Source: an uncultured Alphaproteobacteria bacterium (GTDB lineage: Bacteria; Pseudomonadota; Alphaproteobacteria; HIMB59; GCA-002718135). Taken from it: a DNA stretch of 64,000 nucleotides. Below are positions 26,883 through 35,986 of this stretch, one piece after another. The position numbers and the translations under genes were made by a program. The DNA is taken from contig CABXWB010000002.1 of assembly GCA_902515745.1 (NCBI GenBank), positions 70,515-134,514 of the forward strand, written 5' to 3'. Each line of letters starts with the position of its first letter. The stretch's first letter is position 1. The notes under the pieces were generated by a model. It made no database searches and was not told the DNA's origin. It saw nothing but the letters and a program-made list of their open reading frames with translations.

Positions 26883-28028
26883 CTAATTTAATAAATAGTC
26901 AAATTCATCCCAAGTTCTTGTTAAATCAATTATTTTACCAGTATTTCTAGCTTCATCAATTTTAATTGCTACAATTCCAGCTTCCATACACTCTACAACT
27001 CCAACAGGTAAATTTTTAACATTTTTAAGTAAATAATTATTAATATCTTTTGCCATCAAACTATCTGCACCATAGTGACCTTTAATTCCTTTGCCAAAAG
27101 TGGCGCCATAATTTTCATCGATTAGGATATTATTATTTTCATCATGTGCTTTAATAAAGCCTCTTACAAAATCTCCTTCAATCATTCCTGATGACCCAAT
27201 AACTGCAAACCTTCTAAATTCGTCTGGAACTTTCATATTGGTATGAAAAGATAGTACTGCTTTATTTTCATATTCTATTATTGCTACTTGGTGATCTACA
27301 ATATCAGCATCACTATCAAAAACATTTGATTTCGACTCCCAGCCATTCAGTCTATCTTTGGTATATTGTTCGTGAGAACCTGCTGGCAGATTATCAGGAA
27401 TAAAAGATCTTCTTGAACCAAAACTAGCAACTTTAGTAGGTCTACTTGCTGTTATCATTGAATAGAAATCAATGTCATGACAGCATTTTTCAAGCATAAA
27501 ACCTCCTGAATATTTTTGTTTTCTTCTCCAATTTCTCATAAAAAAAGCACCATGGGATGGTACAATATGTTCTGAAGCTTCAATAGATATTATATTCCCT
27601 ATAGCATTTTGGTCTAATAATTTTCTTACAGATCTAGCTTGCTGAGAATATCTTAAAACTAAACCAACTAAAACTTTATCTTTACCATATTCTTTTATTA
27701 GTTTTGCTAATTCAAAAGTTTCTTGTTCATTTATTACTATAGGTTTTTCAGCAAATATTTGTAAACCAGCTCTTAATCCAATCTTAATATGATCTAAATG
27801 TAAATGATTTGGAGATCCAATCATTAATATATCTAATTTCTCTTTATCTAACATTTCACTTAAGCTTGAATAGGATTTTTTTGGAAAAAAATTATTTTTC
27901 TCAGCAAAATCTTTACCTATTGGCTGTGGATCTACATAAGCAACCATTTCAAAATTTGGATTAACTTTAGAAAATTCATTATAAACTGCTGCTGTTCTAC
28001 TCCCAAAACCTACTGCACCAATTTTCAT
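26883..28028 (-). CDS. Gfo/Idh/MocA-family oxidoreductase
   Basis: This 381-residue protein has GAVGFGSRTAAVYNEF in the Rossmann domain, AEKPIV as the EKP signature and LEKCCHDIDFYSM with the likely catalytic His. It lies 19 bases downstream of a GH20 hexosaminidase on the same strand. Some members of this family are glycosidases (GH109 N-acetylgalactosaminidases) that use NAD in an oxidation-elimination cycle. That is a possible alternative to a plain sugar dehydrogenase here, but I see no residue that decides it. Confidence 0.82.
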   Translation of the reverse strand: MKIGAVGFGSRTAAVYNEFSKVNPNFEMVAYVDPQPIGKDFAEKNNFFPKKSYSSLSEMLDKEKLDILMIGSPNHLHLDHIKIGLRAGLQIFAEKPIVINEQETFELAKLIKEYGKDKVLVGLVLRYSQQARSVRKLLDQNAIGNIISIEASEHIVPSHGAFFMRNWRRKQKYSGGFMLEKCCHDIDFYSMITASRPTKVASFGSRRSFIPDNLPAGSHEQYTKDRLNGWESKSNVFDSDADIVDHQVAIIEYENKAVLSFHTNMKVPDEFRRFAVIGSSGMIEGDFVRGFIKAHDENNNILIDENYGATFGKGIKGHYGADSLMAKDINNYLLKNVKNLPVGVVECMEAGIVAIKIDEARNTGKIIDLTRTWDEFDYLLN

Positions 28029-28047
28029 TTTTATATTTAGTTTATCA

Positions 28048-29910
28048 TTAAAAATTGTGATACCGCCAGCCTAATTTTTTTAAAAAATTCATTGAATTTA
28101 AAAGAGCTGAACGAAATTCTATCCATTTTCTCGAAATTTTTCCTCTCCAAGCAACTTCTGATAAAGTTGCTAATCTGGGATTAATCATTTGATCAAAAAA
28201 TTTTTTATCTGTAATTGTCTCTGACCATAGCTGACCTTGTAAACCTTTAATAAATTCTGTTTTTTTTATATCTTTTACTGGATCCCATTCATAAATATCT
28301 TTCACTTCTATAGTAGCAGCCCAACAAATACCTCTTTCTTCAGTAGAATTATTATAAGCCATATCAAAATATGTTTTTTGACCAGGACAAATTATTGTTT
28401 CAAATCCCCTATTTGTAGTTTCTTTTGCAACATCTGAATGCTCCCATGAAAAGATCAAACATGATTTATCAATTTTTCCAGCACTTCCACCTACGTCATG
28501 ATTAATATGAGGTGGCACTGCTGCCTCATTCCATGCAGCTGTTCTTTTATTTTTTGATTTTAGAAAATCTATTAAAAAATTCATATAGTAATCTTGATAT
28601 TCTCCCTGTGATTTAATATTATTTTTTTTCATAAACTTAATAATTGCTGTTGAGCCTTCCCAAGCATTACTTGGTCTTTCATCCACACCAACATGAATTA
28701 CATCATATGAGAAAATATGACTTACTTCATTCAGCATATCTTTTAAAAAAGTTACTGTTTTTTCTAAGGAAGGATTTATTGTATTATTCTTATACGAACC
28801 AACATCTTCACTAACTATATTTGAAGACTGTTCTTTGAGCTCTGGCATAATTTCTAGTAATGCCCAAGAATGTGCTGGTAAATCAATTTCAGGCATAATC
28901 TCAATATTTAATTTTTGTCCATATATAATTAAATCTTTGATATCTTCCTGTGAGTAATATCCGCCATATTTATCATATCCACTTCCATACAACGGTGGTA
29001 TTTTAAAATTATATCCTCTGTATCCTCCATTTAATGCTAAATCTGGATATTTTTTAATTTCAATTCTCCAAGCTTCGTTGTCTGTTAAATGCCAGTGGAA
29101 TCTGTTAAGTTTAAATAATGCCATGTAATCAAATAAACGTTTGATTTCATCAATAGTATAGAATTGTCTTGCACAATCGAGATGCATTCCTCTCCATTGA
29201 TATTTTGGATTATCGTGTATTATGCAAATTGGAAGTTTTGTTTGATAGAAATCAATTAAATGAACTAAAGATATAAGACCATAAAGCTTTCCGCCATAAT
29301 TATTATATTTAATCTCAATATTATCTTTTGTTATCTGAATAACATACTCATCGTTTAATAACTGATCATCTTTTTTAAATAAAATTGGAAATCCTTTTTC
29401 AGAAGTAAAATTAATATCCAATTTTGAAATAATATTTTGCAAATTAGAAATAATTTCAATTTCCACATTCAGCTTAAATGTTTTATTTTTAATTTTTATA
29501 AATTCATTTTGTAAATAAAATTTTTCTGGCTCAGGAATAATAGGTATAAAATTTTTTGTTTTTAAATTTTCATAAGTTTTCTTTTTAATTGGTTTTTCAA
29601 ATATCAAATCTGATACATTTATATTTAATTTACTATTGTTTAATTTATCAATAATGAAAATACCTTCTGGACCACACGAAAGATTGAAGTTACCAATTCT
29701 AGGAATTTGTAAATCTAATAAGATTGTATTGTTTTCTATAGATAACTCGTAATAACGTCCAATTTGCTTAGTTATTTCGGCTCCTGTTATAGATTTTATT
29801 GAATAAACTAATGAGAAACACAATTTTAAATTTGTATCAACTAATTTATCATCGAGAATAATTTTTAATTTATTTTCTTTTGTAAAAGATATGTTAATTT
29901 GATGAGTCAT
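28048..29910 (-). CDS. Beta-N-acetylhexosaminidase, GH20, predicted cytoplasmic
   Basis: This 620-residue protein has the GH20 (beta/alpha)8 domain from about residue 210 on: WRGMHLDCARQFY, NRFHWHLTDNEAWR, MPEIDLPAHSWA and the catalytic pair Asp410-Glu411 in HVGVDERP (GVDE where most have GGDE). An N-terminal beta domain precedes it. It cleaves terminal GlcNAc or GalNAc from oligosaccharides. Unlike most family members it has no signal peptide, so it should act on imported oligomers. Its start codon is only 13 bases from that of the divergent galactokinase-like gene. Confidence 0.88.
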   Translation of the reverse strand: MTHQINISFTKENKLKIILDDKLVDTNLKLCFSLVYSIKSITGAEITKQIGRYYELSIENNTILLDLQIPRIGNFNLSCGPEGIFIIDKLNNSKLNINVSDLIFEKPIKKKTYENLKTKNFIPIIPEPEKFYLQNEFIKIKNKTFKLNVEIEIISNLQNIISKLDINFTSEKGFPILFKKDDQLLNDEYVIQITKDNIEIKYNNYGGKLYGLISLVHLIDFYQTKLPICIIHDNPKYQWRGMHLDCARQFYTIDEIKRLFDYMALFKLNRFHWHLTDNEAWRIEIKKYPDLALNGGYRGYNFKIPPLYGSGYDKYGGYYSQEDIKDLIIYGQKLNIEIMPEIDLPAHSWALLEIMPELKEQSSNIVSEDVGSYKNNTINPSLEKTVTFLKDMLNEVSHIFSYDVIHVGVDERPSNAWEGSTAIIKFMKKNNIKSQGEYQDYYMNFLIDFLKSKNKRTAAWNEAAVPPHINHDVGGSAGKIDKSCLIFSWEHSDVAKETTNRGFETIICPGQKTYFDMAYNNSTEERGICWAATIEVKDIYEWDPVKDIKKTEFIKGLQGQLWSETITDKKFFDQMINPRLATLSEVAWRGKISRKWIEFRSALLNSMNFLKKLGWRYHNF

Positions 29911-29923
29911 AACTAATAATTAT

Positions 29924-30991
29924 ATGAGTTTTAAAGATATATTTAATATAGACGCAGAAGTAAAGGAAAGTGCTCATGCAAGAGTAAATTTGATTGGTGA
30001 ACATACCGATTATACTGGTGGATATGTAATGCCTACGCTTTTGTCTTTTAAAAATACAATTGAGATAACTGAAAATATCACTAATGAATTCATAGTTTAT
30101 TCTCAACATTTTAAAGAAAAAAAAACATTCAATGATTTCAAAAAATCAAGCGACAATGAGTGGGTTGATTATATAAAAGGTTGTTTGCATATTTTTTTTG
30201 AAGAAAATAAGATTTCATCCAAATATTTAAACATTTATATTTCATCTGATATACCTTTAGAAAGAGGTATTTCATCATCTTCAGCATTGTGTGTTGCTAC
30301 ACTAAAAGCACTTAATACTTTTTTTGAAACAAAAATCACAGATTCAGAAATTGCAAAATTAGCAAAGAAAGTAGAATTTAACTATATAGGTGTTTCTGGT
30401 GGAATAATGGATCAAATGGTTTCTTCTATTGGTATTCATGGCAAAGCATTTTTTATGAATTGTAAGAATTTAGAATACGAACTTATTAATTTTCCAGAAA
30501 ATTGGAAATTTTGTTTGATTGACTCTGAAGTACAACGAAATTTAAGAGATAGTTCTTATAATGAAAGATTTGCTGAACTTCAAGAGGCTGAAAAAAAACT
30601 TGGCGTAGAATATTTAGGTGGAGTTAAAAAAGAAAATTTTCAAACAGATAAATTTGATAATAATACTATTGCAAAAAGAGCAAAGCATGTAGTTTTTGAA
30701 AATGATAGAGTGATTAATGCGAAAAAAAATTTAATAGAAAATAATATTCAAGAGTTTGGAAAATTAATGAATGAAAGTCACGTTTCATATTCTAAAGATT
30801 TTGAAGCATCTACTTTAGATGTTGATTTAATTATTAAAAGATCTGTTGAATGCGGTGCTTTAGGTGCTAGATTAACTGGTGGAGGATTTGGTGGATTTAC
30901 AGTTTCATTAATTGAAAGAAATAATTTTAGTAATTGGTATAGTAAAATATTAAATTTTTATCCTGCTGAAAAAATCTTCGAAGTCAATTAG
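29924..30991 (+). CDS. galK: Galactokinase or N-acetylgalactosamine kinase (GHMP family)
   Basis: This 355-residue GHMP kinase has the galactokinase signature ARVNLIGEHTDYTGGYVMP (about 20-38), the ATP loop LERGISSSSALCVA and the C-terminal ARLTGGGFGGFT. GIMDQMVSSIG contains the catalytic Asp. It phosphorylates C1 of galactose, or of N-acetylgalactosamine in closely related enzymes. Its divergent partner, 13 bases away, is a hexosaminidase, and nagA and glmS lie beyond, which raises the chance that the natural substrate is GalNAc. No galT or galE is in the window. Its stop overlaps the next convergent gene by four bases. Confidence 0.85.
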   Translation: MSFKDIFNIDAEVKESAHARVNLIGEHTDYTGGYVMPTLLSFKNTIEITENITNEFIVYSQHFKEKKTFNDFKKSSDNEWVDYIKGCLHIFFEENKISSKYLNIYISSDIPLERGISSSSALCVATLKALNTFFETKITDSEIAKLAKKVEFNYIGVSGGIMDQMVSSIGIHGKAFFMNCKNLEYELINFPENWKFCLIDSEVQRNLRDSSYNERFAELQEAEKKLGVEYLGGVKKENFQTDKFDNNTIAKRAKHVVFENDRVINAKKNLIENNIQEFGKLMNESHVSYSKDFEASTLDVDLIIKRSVECGALGARLTGGGFGGFTVSLIERNNFSNWYSKILNFYPAEKIFEVN

Positions 30992-32064
30992 GGTTTTAAT
31001 AACCTTCTAAGCTTACCCTCAGTTACATCATGATCAATATAACATCCTTGTAGATGTCTAAAACCAGTATTTGGATCAAATTTAGTTCTTCCATGTAATA
31101 ATCTCAAGTTATCAAACATTGCAATCATTCCTTTAGATAATCTAAATTTAATTTTGAAATCATCAGAATTACAAAGTTTAAACATATATTTTCTAGCCTT
31201 ATAAAAAAGATCAAGATTATTTTCGTCTAATAATGGAGCATAATCAAGTCTTCCACTAAATCGTATTTGTCTAAAGTTATTATTATCATCAAGTTCAATT
31301 AATTTTGCTTCATCAACTAAAATAGTATCAATATCAGTAAATTTAAAAGTAACATTAGTTTTAGTTAATACTTCATAAAATTCAGGTTGGTTATGTTTTA
31401 AAAAATTTGTAATGCTAAAACCATCAACTAAACTTGAATCTCCTCCTGTAGATTCATTAGCAATACAATGAAGTAATTGAATTCCAGGAACAGGCTTTCT
31501 ATATGGATTATCTGAATGCGATGTTAACTCTAATGCAGTATAAGCAAGATCATTTGGATTTGGCTTTGAGACAACGTTAAATAATTTTCCAAAATTTGTT
31601 GCTCGTACTGGGCCTAACTTTTCAGTAAAATTTATAACTTCGTTTTCTTCTGCTTTTGTATTTTCGATTATTACATAACCATATTGATAAAATACTTTAA
31701 GCATTTTGATAAGTTCTTTTTTATTCTCAAAGATTTTATTATTATCAAAAATTTCTAAATTTTGTTCACCAACATTCCATATTTTTTTTTCAGGTATGAC
31801 ATCAATATTGTTGATTTCATTATAAAGATCATCGATATTAAATGATCCTTTTGCTCCATCACTAAATTCAACATTTAATATATTTTCATTAACACTATGA
31901 CTATTTATAAATAGATTATCATCTAATAGACTTGGTTCGTATAAACGTTGTAGATTTTGTTGATCTACAAATTCACTCCCATTTAATCTTTCACGAAGCC
32001 AAATACTATGAAGTTTAAACTCTGATAATTTTCCTTCATTAATAGAAATTATTTTTTTTCCCAT
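30988..32064 (-). CDS. Gamma-butyrobetaine hydroxylase-like dioxygenase (TauD/TfdA superfamily)
   Basis: This 358-residue protein has two parts. An N-terminal DUF971-like zinc-module region (about 1-90) contains HSIWLRERL. The catalytic Fe(II)/2-oxoglutarate domain has the iron ligands His183-x-Asp185 (TSHSDNPYR) and the distal His324 (LRLLHGRTKFD). This layout is that of gamma-butyrobetaine and trimethyllysine hydroxylases, which make carnitine precursors in eukaryotes; bacterial relatives have varied substrates. A quaternary amine or betaine is the likely class of substrate. It is followed on the same strand by SDR and Gfo/Idh/MocA genes. Confidence 0.82.
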   Translation of the reverse strand: MGKKIISINEGKLSEFKLHSIWLRERLNGSEFVDQQNLQRLYEPSLLDDNLFINSHSVNENILNVEFSDGAKGSFNIDDLYNEINNIDVIPEKKIWNVGEQNLEIFDNNKIFENKKELIKMLKVFYQYGYVIIENTKAEENEVINFTEKLGPVRATNFGKLFNVVSKPNPNDLAYTALELTSHSDNPYRKPVPGIQLLHCIANESTGGDSSLVDGFSITNFLKHNQPEFYEVLTKTNVTFKFTDIDTILVDEAKLIELDDNNNFRQIRFSGRLDYAPLLDENNLDLFYKARKYMFKLCNSDDFKIKFRLSKGMIAMFDNLRLLHGRTKFDPNTGFRHLQGCYIDHDVTEGKLRRLLKP

Positions 32065-32149
32065 TTTTAGTTTATTAATTAATATTTAAATTTGTGTAAA
32101 TTATAAATTATAGTTAAAATTAAAAAATGGTTGAGAAATAAATGATTAA

Positions 32150-32980
32150 TTATTCTCCTAATAGAGAATCATCCAAAACTCTAGTTTCATATGCTGAATA
32201 AGAATGCCAGCCATGTACTGTTTGATCAAAATCAATTACACTACCCGTCATTAATCCAGATTCTTCTGAGCACATAAAAGCTAATCCTTTTGCTACATCG
32301 ATAGGTTTAATCAATCTATTAAAAGGCACTTTTTTTTCTTCATCTTGCAACCAATTAGGATTTTTTTTGTGAACTCTTGTTTGAATATCATGTTCAGCTG
32401 GAGTATCTGTCCATCCAATATTTAAGGCATTTACTCTTATTTGATAACTAGCGACAGAATTTGCAATATTTTTTGTCATTGTAGCTAATGCAGCTTTTGA
32501 ACCACTATAAGCAACAATAAATGGCATTCCACTATACATTGCCATAGATAATACATTTGCAATTGTTCCTTTGTTCTTATCTCTAATCATTATTTTAATT
32601 GTCTCTTGCATTAATATGAAAGGTGCACGGGTATTAATATTATAATTATTTTCATAATTTTCTAGAGTAGCACTTAGAATTGTTCCTCTTTCTGTATATC
32701 CGGCAACATTAATTAAAGAATTTATCGTTCCAAATTTTTTATCAGTTTCCGAAACAATTTTTTTGCAATCATCAACATTTTTAAGGTCAGCTTTTATATA
32801 CAAACACTCAGTGCCTAATTTTTCAATCTGATTTTTAACTTCAAGACCTTTATTTTCTTGTCTCCCACATATTGTGATTGCTTTAGCACCTCTACTAGCT
32901 AATAATCTCGCTGTTTCAGCACCACTACCTTGTGTACTTCCTGTAACTATAATGACCTTATCTTTAAATTGTTCATTCAT
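32150..32980 (-). CDS. Short-chain dehydrogenase/reductase
   Basis: This 276-residue SDR has the cofactor motif TGSTQGSG, NVAGYTERG in place of NNAG, and the catalytic Tyr and Lys in VAYSGSKAAL; the C-terminal region includes a segment like CSEESGLMTGSVIDFDQ. It oxidises or reduces a hydroxyl/keto group with NAD(P). It begins a minus-strand run of four cofactor-dependent oxidoreductases (32150-35956) with gaps of 15, 1 and -1 bases. Substrate unknown; a polyol or inositol derivative fits the neighbours. Confidence 0.86.
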   Translation of the reverse strand: MNEQFKDKVIIVTGSTQGSGAETARLLASRGAKAITICGRQENKGLEVKNQIEKLGTECLYIKADLKNVDDCKKIVSETDKKFGTINSLINVAGYTERGTILSATLENYENNYNINTRAPFILMQETIKIMIRDKNKGTIANVLSMAMYSGMPFIVAYSGSKAALATMTKNIANSVASYQIRVNALNIGWTDTPAEHDIQTRVHKKNPNWLQDEEKKVPFNRLIKPIDVAKGLAFMCSEESGLMTGSVIDFDQTVHGWHSYSAYETRVLDDSLLGE

Positions 32981-32995
32981 ATAATTTATTTATAA

Positions 32996-33997
32996 CTAAA
33001 ATTTTGGTTTTACAACTTTATTTAATTTTACTGATTTACTAGCTGAATTAGCAAGAATTAAAGCATTCTTTCCATCCTCAAAAGTGACTGATGTATTTTT
33101 TTTATTTTTTATTGATTTAATAAATTGATCTAATTGTATTTGATAAGCATCTTTGTATCTTTCGATAAAAAAATTTTTAATAGGTTTTTTTGCGAAGGAT
33201 AAATTTTGATTATAATAATTAATATCATTCTCAGGAACATTATCAGAAATTAACATACCATTACTTCCAAATACTTCGAGTCTTTGATCATAACCATATA
33301 CTGCTCTTCTTGAATTATTTATATGAATTAAAACCCCTTTTTTAGATTTCATAAAACACATCGTTGTATCATAATCATTCGTGACCTTAAAATCATTTGA
33401 GACATTTACAGAACCTTGTGCAAAAACTTCTATAATTGGATCATTATTAAGAATAAATCGTGCTAAATCAAAATCATGAATTGAACAATCTCTAAAAATT
33501 CCACCCGATTGTTTTAAATAATCAATACCAGGTGGAGAAGGATCCCTACTTGTGATTACAATCATTTCAATTTTCCCAATCTTTCCTGATAGAATCTCAC
33601 TTTGAACCTTATTATGATTAGGATCAAATCTACGATTAAAACCAATTTGAATAGTTGGTTTATATTTTTTAATTTTTTGCCAACATTTATTTACTTTATT
33701 TATATCTAAATCAATTGGCTTTTCACATAATATAGCTTTATTGCATTCTGCTCCTAGAGAAATATAATCTGTATGAGTCGGGGTGGCAGAAGCAATTAAA
33801 ATAGCATTTATTTGATCTGAAGAAATTGCTTCTTTTGCAGTCTTTGCAACTTCACAACTATATTTTTTTGCAATTTTTTTAGCAGAGCTTGTATCAATAT
33901 CATAAACGTATTTGAGGCTCGATTCTGGATGAGCACTAATGATTGACGCATGTAATTTCCCAATTCTTCCTGTTCCCAATAAAGCAAAATTAATCAT
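32996..33997 (-). CDS. Inositol 2-dehydrogenase-like oxidoreductase (Gfo/Idh/MocA)
   Basis: This 333-residue protein has GTGRIGKLHA, CEKPIDLD, GFNRRFDPN and GGIFRDCSIHDFDLARF, a string of motifs typical of IolG, which oxidises myo-inositol to scyllo-inosose. Asp and His in the last motif are the catalytic residues. Its neighbours are a second Gfo/Idh/MocA gene (one-base gap) and two SDRs. Other iol genes (iolE, iolD, iolB) are absent from the window, so either the rest of the pathway is elsewhere or the substrate is another cyclitol or sugar. Confidence 0.82.
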   Translation of the reverse strand: MINFALLGTGRIGKLHASIISAHPESSLKYVYDIDTSSAKKIAKKYSCEVAKTAKEAISSDQINAILIASATPTHTDYISLGAECNKAILCEKPIDLDINKVNKCWQKIKKYKPTIQIGFNRRFDPNHNKVQSEILSGKIGKIEMIVITSRDPSPPGIDYLKQSGGIFRDCSIHDFDLARFILNNDPIIEVFAQGSVNVSNDFKVTNDYDTTMCFMKSKKGVLIHINNSRRAVYGYDQRLEVFGSNGMLISDNVPENDINYYNQNLSFAKKPIKNFFIERYKDAYQIQLDQFIKSIKNKKNTSVTFEDGKNALILANSASKSVKLNKVVKPKF

Positions 33998-33998
33998 T

Positions 33999-35186
33999 TT
34001 AGATTTTTATCCACTTTGAATTTAAATTAGATGATTTTTTTGCTGCATAAATAAATTTAATACCGGCTACACCATCATCAATTGTTGGAAATGAATATTT
34101 TTTATTTTTATTATGAATCTGATCAGCAAATTCTGAATAAATATTTGCAAAAGCTTCAAAAAAACCTTCCGGGTGACCAGCAGCAATTCTTGAAGATGAT
34201 AGTGAAAATTTAGATACTAATTTACTTGCCCTTGTTATAACTTTCATTGGTTTATCTAGTTCTGTAAACTTTAGATTATTTGGATCATCCTGCAACCACT
34301 CTATTGAACCTTTTGTTCCATATACTCTAATTTTTAGACCATTTTCTCCACCAGTAGCAGCAGACGATACCCAGATTATACCTCTTGCCTTATTTCGCAT
34401 TCTTAATAATACAAAAGCATTATCATCAACTGAAATTTCTGAGGATAATGAATTTACTTCTGCAGATATTTCGTTTGCTTCTAATCCAGTCACATATCTC
34501 AACAAATGATACGCGTGAGTTCCAATTTCAGATAATATCATTGAGGGCCCAGATTGTTTTTTATCTAGTCTCCATTTTAATGTTCTTTTTTCATCTTTCT
34601 TTTTTACCCCGACTGTATAACCTTGGGGATACTCAACATTTATTAAATTGATTTTTCCTAATTTATGATTTGAAATAATATTTTTTGCCTCTCTTAGCAT
34701 TGGATAGCTTGAGTAATTGTGTGTTAATGCAAATACAATTTTATTTTTTAAAATTACTTTTTTTAATTTAACAGCATCCTTAACTGTTGCAGTTAAAGGC
34801 TTATCGCAAATAATATGTATACCTTTTTCAATAAATGCTTTTGCTATCTTATAATGATCACCCGATGGAGTCATTATTCCAAGCGCTTGAATACCATCAT
34901 TTCTTTTTGACTCAGAGGATGCCATAGACTTATAATCGCTGTAACAACGATCATTAGCTAATCCCAGTGAAGATCCAAAAGATTTAGATTTTTTTTTATC
35001 TTTTGAAAATATTCCAGCAACAAATTCAAATTTATTATCAAATCTTGCTGATAACCTATGTGTGTATCCAATAAATGAATTAAGACCTCCACCAATAAAA
35101 CCAATTCTAATTTTATTTTTATTATTTAATGTATCATTTCTAAGTAAGTCTAATCTACCAAAAGCAATTTTGGATTTTTTTTTCAT
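33999..35186 (-). CDS. Gfo/Idh/MocA-family oxidoreductase, long N-terminal form
   Basis: This 395-residue protein starts with a tail of about 23 residues before the Rossmann motif GFIGGGLNSFIGYTHR, then CDKPLTATVKDAV (a DKP variant), and SEIGTHAYHLLRYVTG with the probable catalytic His. The pattern is that of a sugar or inosose dehydrogenase often found next to IolG. It overlaps the following SDR start by one base and precedes the IolG-like gene by one base, so the set is a tight operon. Exact substrate unknown. Confidence 0.82.
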   Translation of the reverse strand: MKKKSKIAFGRLDLLRNDTLNNKNKIRIGFIGGGLNSFIGYTHRLSARFDNKFEFVAGIFSKDKKKSKSFGSSLGLANDRCYSDYKSMASSESKRNDGIQALGIMTPSGDHYKIAKAFIEKGIHIICDKPLTATVKDAVKLKKVILKNKIVFALTHNYSSYPMLREAKNIISNHKLGKINLINVEYPQGYTVGVKKKDEKRTLKWRLDKKQSGPSMILSEIGTHAYHLLRYVTGLEANEISAEVNSLSSEISVDDNAFVLLRMRNKARGIIWVSSAATGGENGLKIRVYGTKGSIEWLQDDPNNLKFTELDKPMKVITRASKLVSKFSLSSSRIAAGHPEGFFEAFANIYSEFADQIHNKNKKYSFPTIDDGVAGIKFIYAAKKSSNLNSKWIKI

Positions 35187-35956
35187 TAATTAACTATGCC
35201 ACCATCAATGACATAATTTTGTGCGGTACAACCAGAACTTTGATCAGATGCAAAAAACAAAACTGGCTTTGATATATCTTCAGGCATAAGCATTCTCTTA
35301 ATACATTGTCTCTCAAGTTGAGTTTTTTTAATTTCTGGAGTAAGCCACAATTTTTTTTGTCTCTCCGTAATGATCCAGCCAGGAACAATACAATTTACTC
35401 TGATGTTATAGACACCTAAATCTCTTGCTAAAGTTCTTGTTAAACCCATAATAGCAGATTTTGCAGTGGTATATCCAGGCATACCACCTTGAGAAATCAT
35501 CCATGAAAAACTTCCAATATTTACAACAGAACCTTTACCTAAATCTTTCATGTCTTTATAGACAGCTTGAGTTGCAAAAAAATAATGTCTCAAATTAATA
35601 TTCATTCTATCATCCCAATATTCAGGGGTAACACTATCTAGGTCATGTCTCTCATCATTTGCTGCATTATTTACTAGAATAGAAATTGGACCAATCTCTT
35701 TTTTTACTTTTTCTAATGAGCTTTTAAGTTTTTCTATATTTTTTAAATCACATTTTACAAATAGAGTATCAACATCATATTTGTTTTTGATCTTTTTTGA
35801 TAATTCATTTCCTAACTCATCATTTATATCTAAAAATGCAACTTTTGATTTCTGAGAAACAAATTGTTCGACGATACTTTCTCCAATTCCTGAGGCACCC
35901 CCCGTAATAAGAACTACTCTATCTTTTAGTGATGGATAAGTTGCGATTTCGTTCAT
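35186..35956 (-). CDS. Short-chain dehydrogenase/reductase (sugar dehydrogenase-like)
   Basis: This 256-residue classic SDR has TGGASGIGESI near the N terminus, LVNNAANDERHD, the catalytic Ser in GSFSWM, Tyr and Lys in PGYTTAKSAIMG, and the C-terminal YVIDGG. It is the first gene of the minus-strand oxidoreductase run. Its start is 30 bases from the divergent altronate-dehydratase-like gene, suggesting a shared control region. A sugar or sugar-acid hydroxyl is the likely target. Confidence 0.86.
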   Translation of the reverse strand: MNEIATYPSLKDRVVLITGGASGIGESIVEQFVSQKSKVAFLDINDELGNELSKKIKNKYDVDTLFVKCDLKNIEKLKSSLEKVKKEIGPISILVNNAANDERHDLDSVTPEYWDDRMNINLRHYFFATQAVYKDMKDLGKGSVVNIGSFSWMISQGGMPGYTTAKSAIMGLTRTLARDLGVYNIRVNCIVPGWIITERQKKLWLTPEIKKTQLERQCIKRMLMPEDISKPVLFFASDQSSGCTAQNYVIDGGIVN

Positions 35957-35986
35957 GATTATTTATAGTATATATTTATCAGGAAT

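Noticed and set aside
29894-30109. Minus-strand open frame opposite the 5' end of the galactokinase-like gene
   Set aside because: It overlaps the galactokinase signature region and the GH20 start; no motif or ribosome site.
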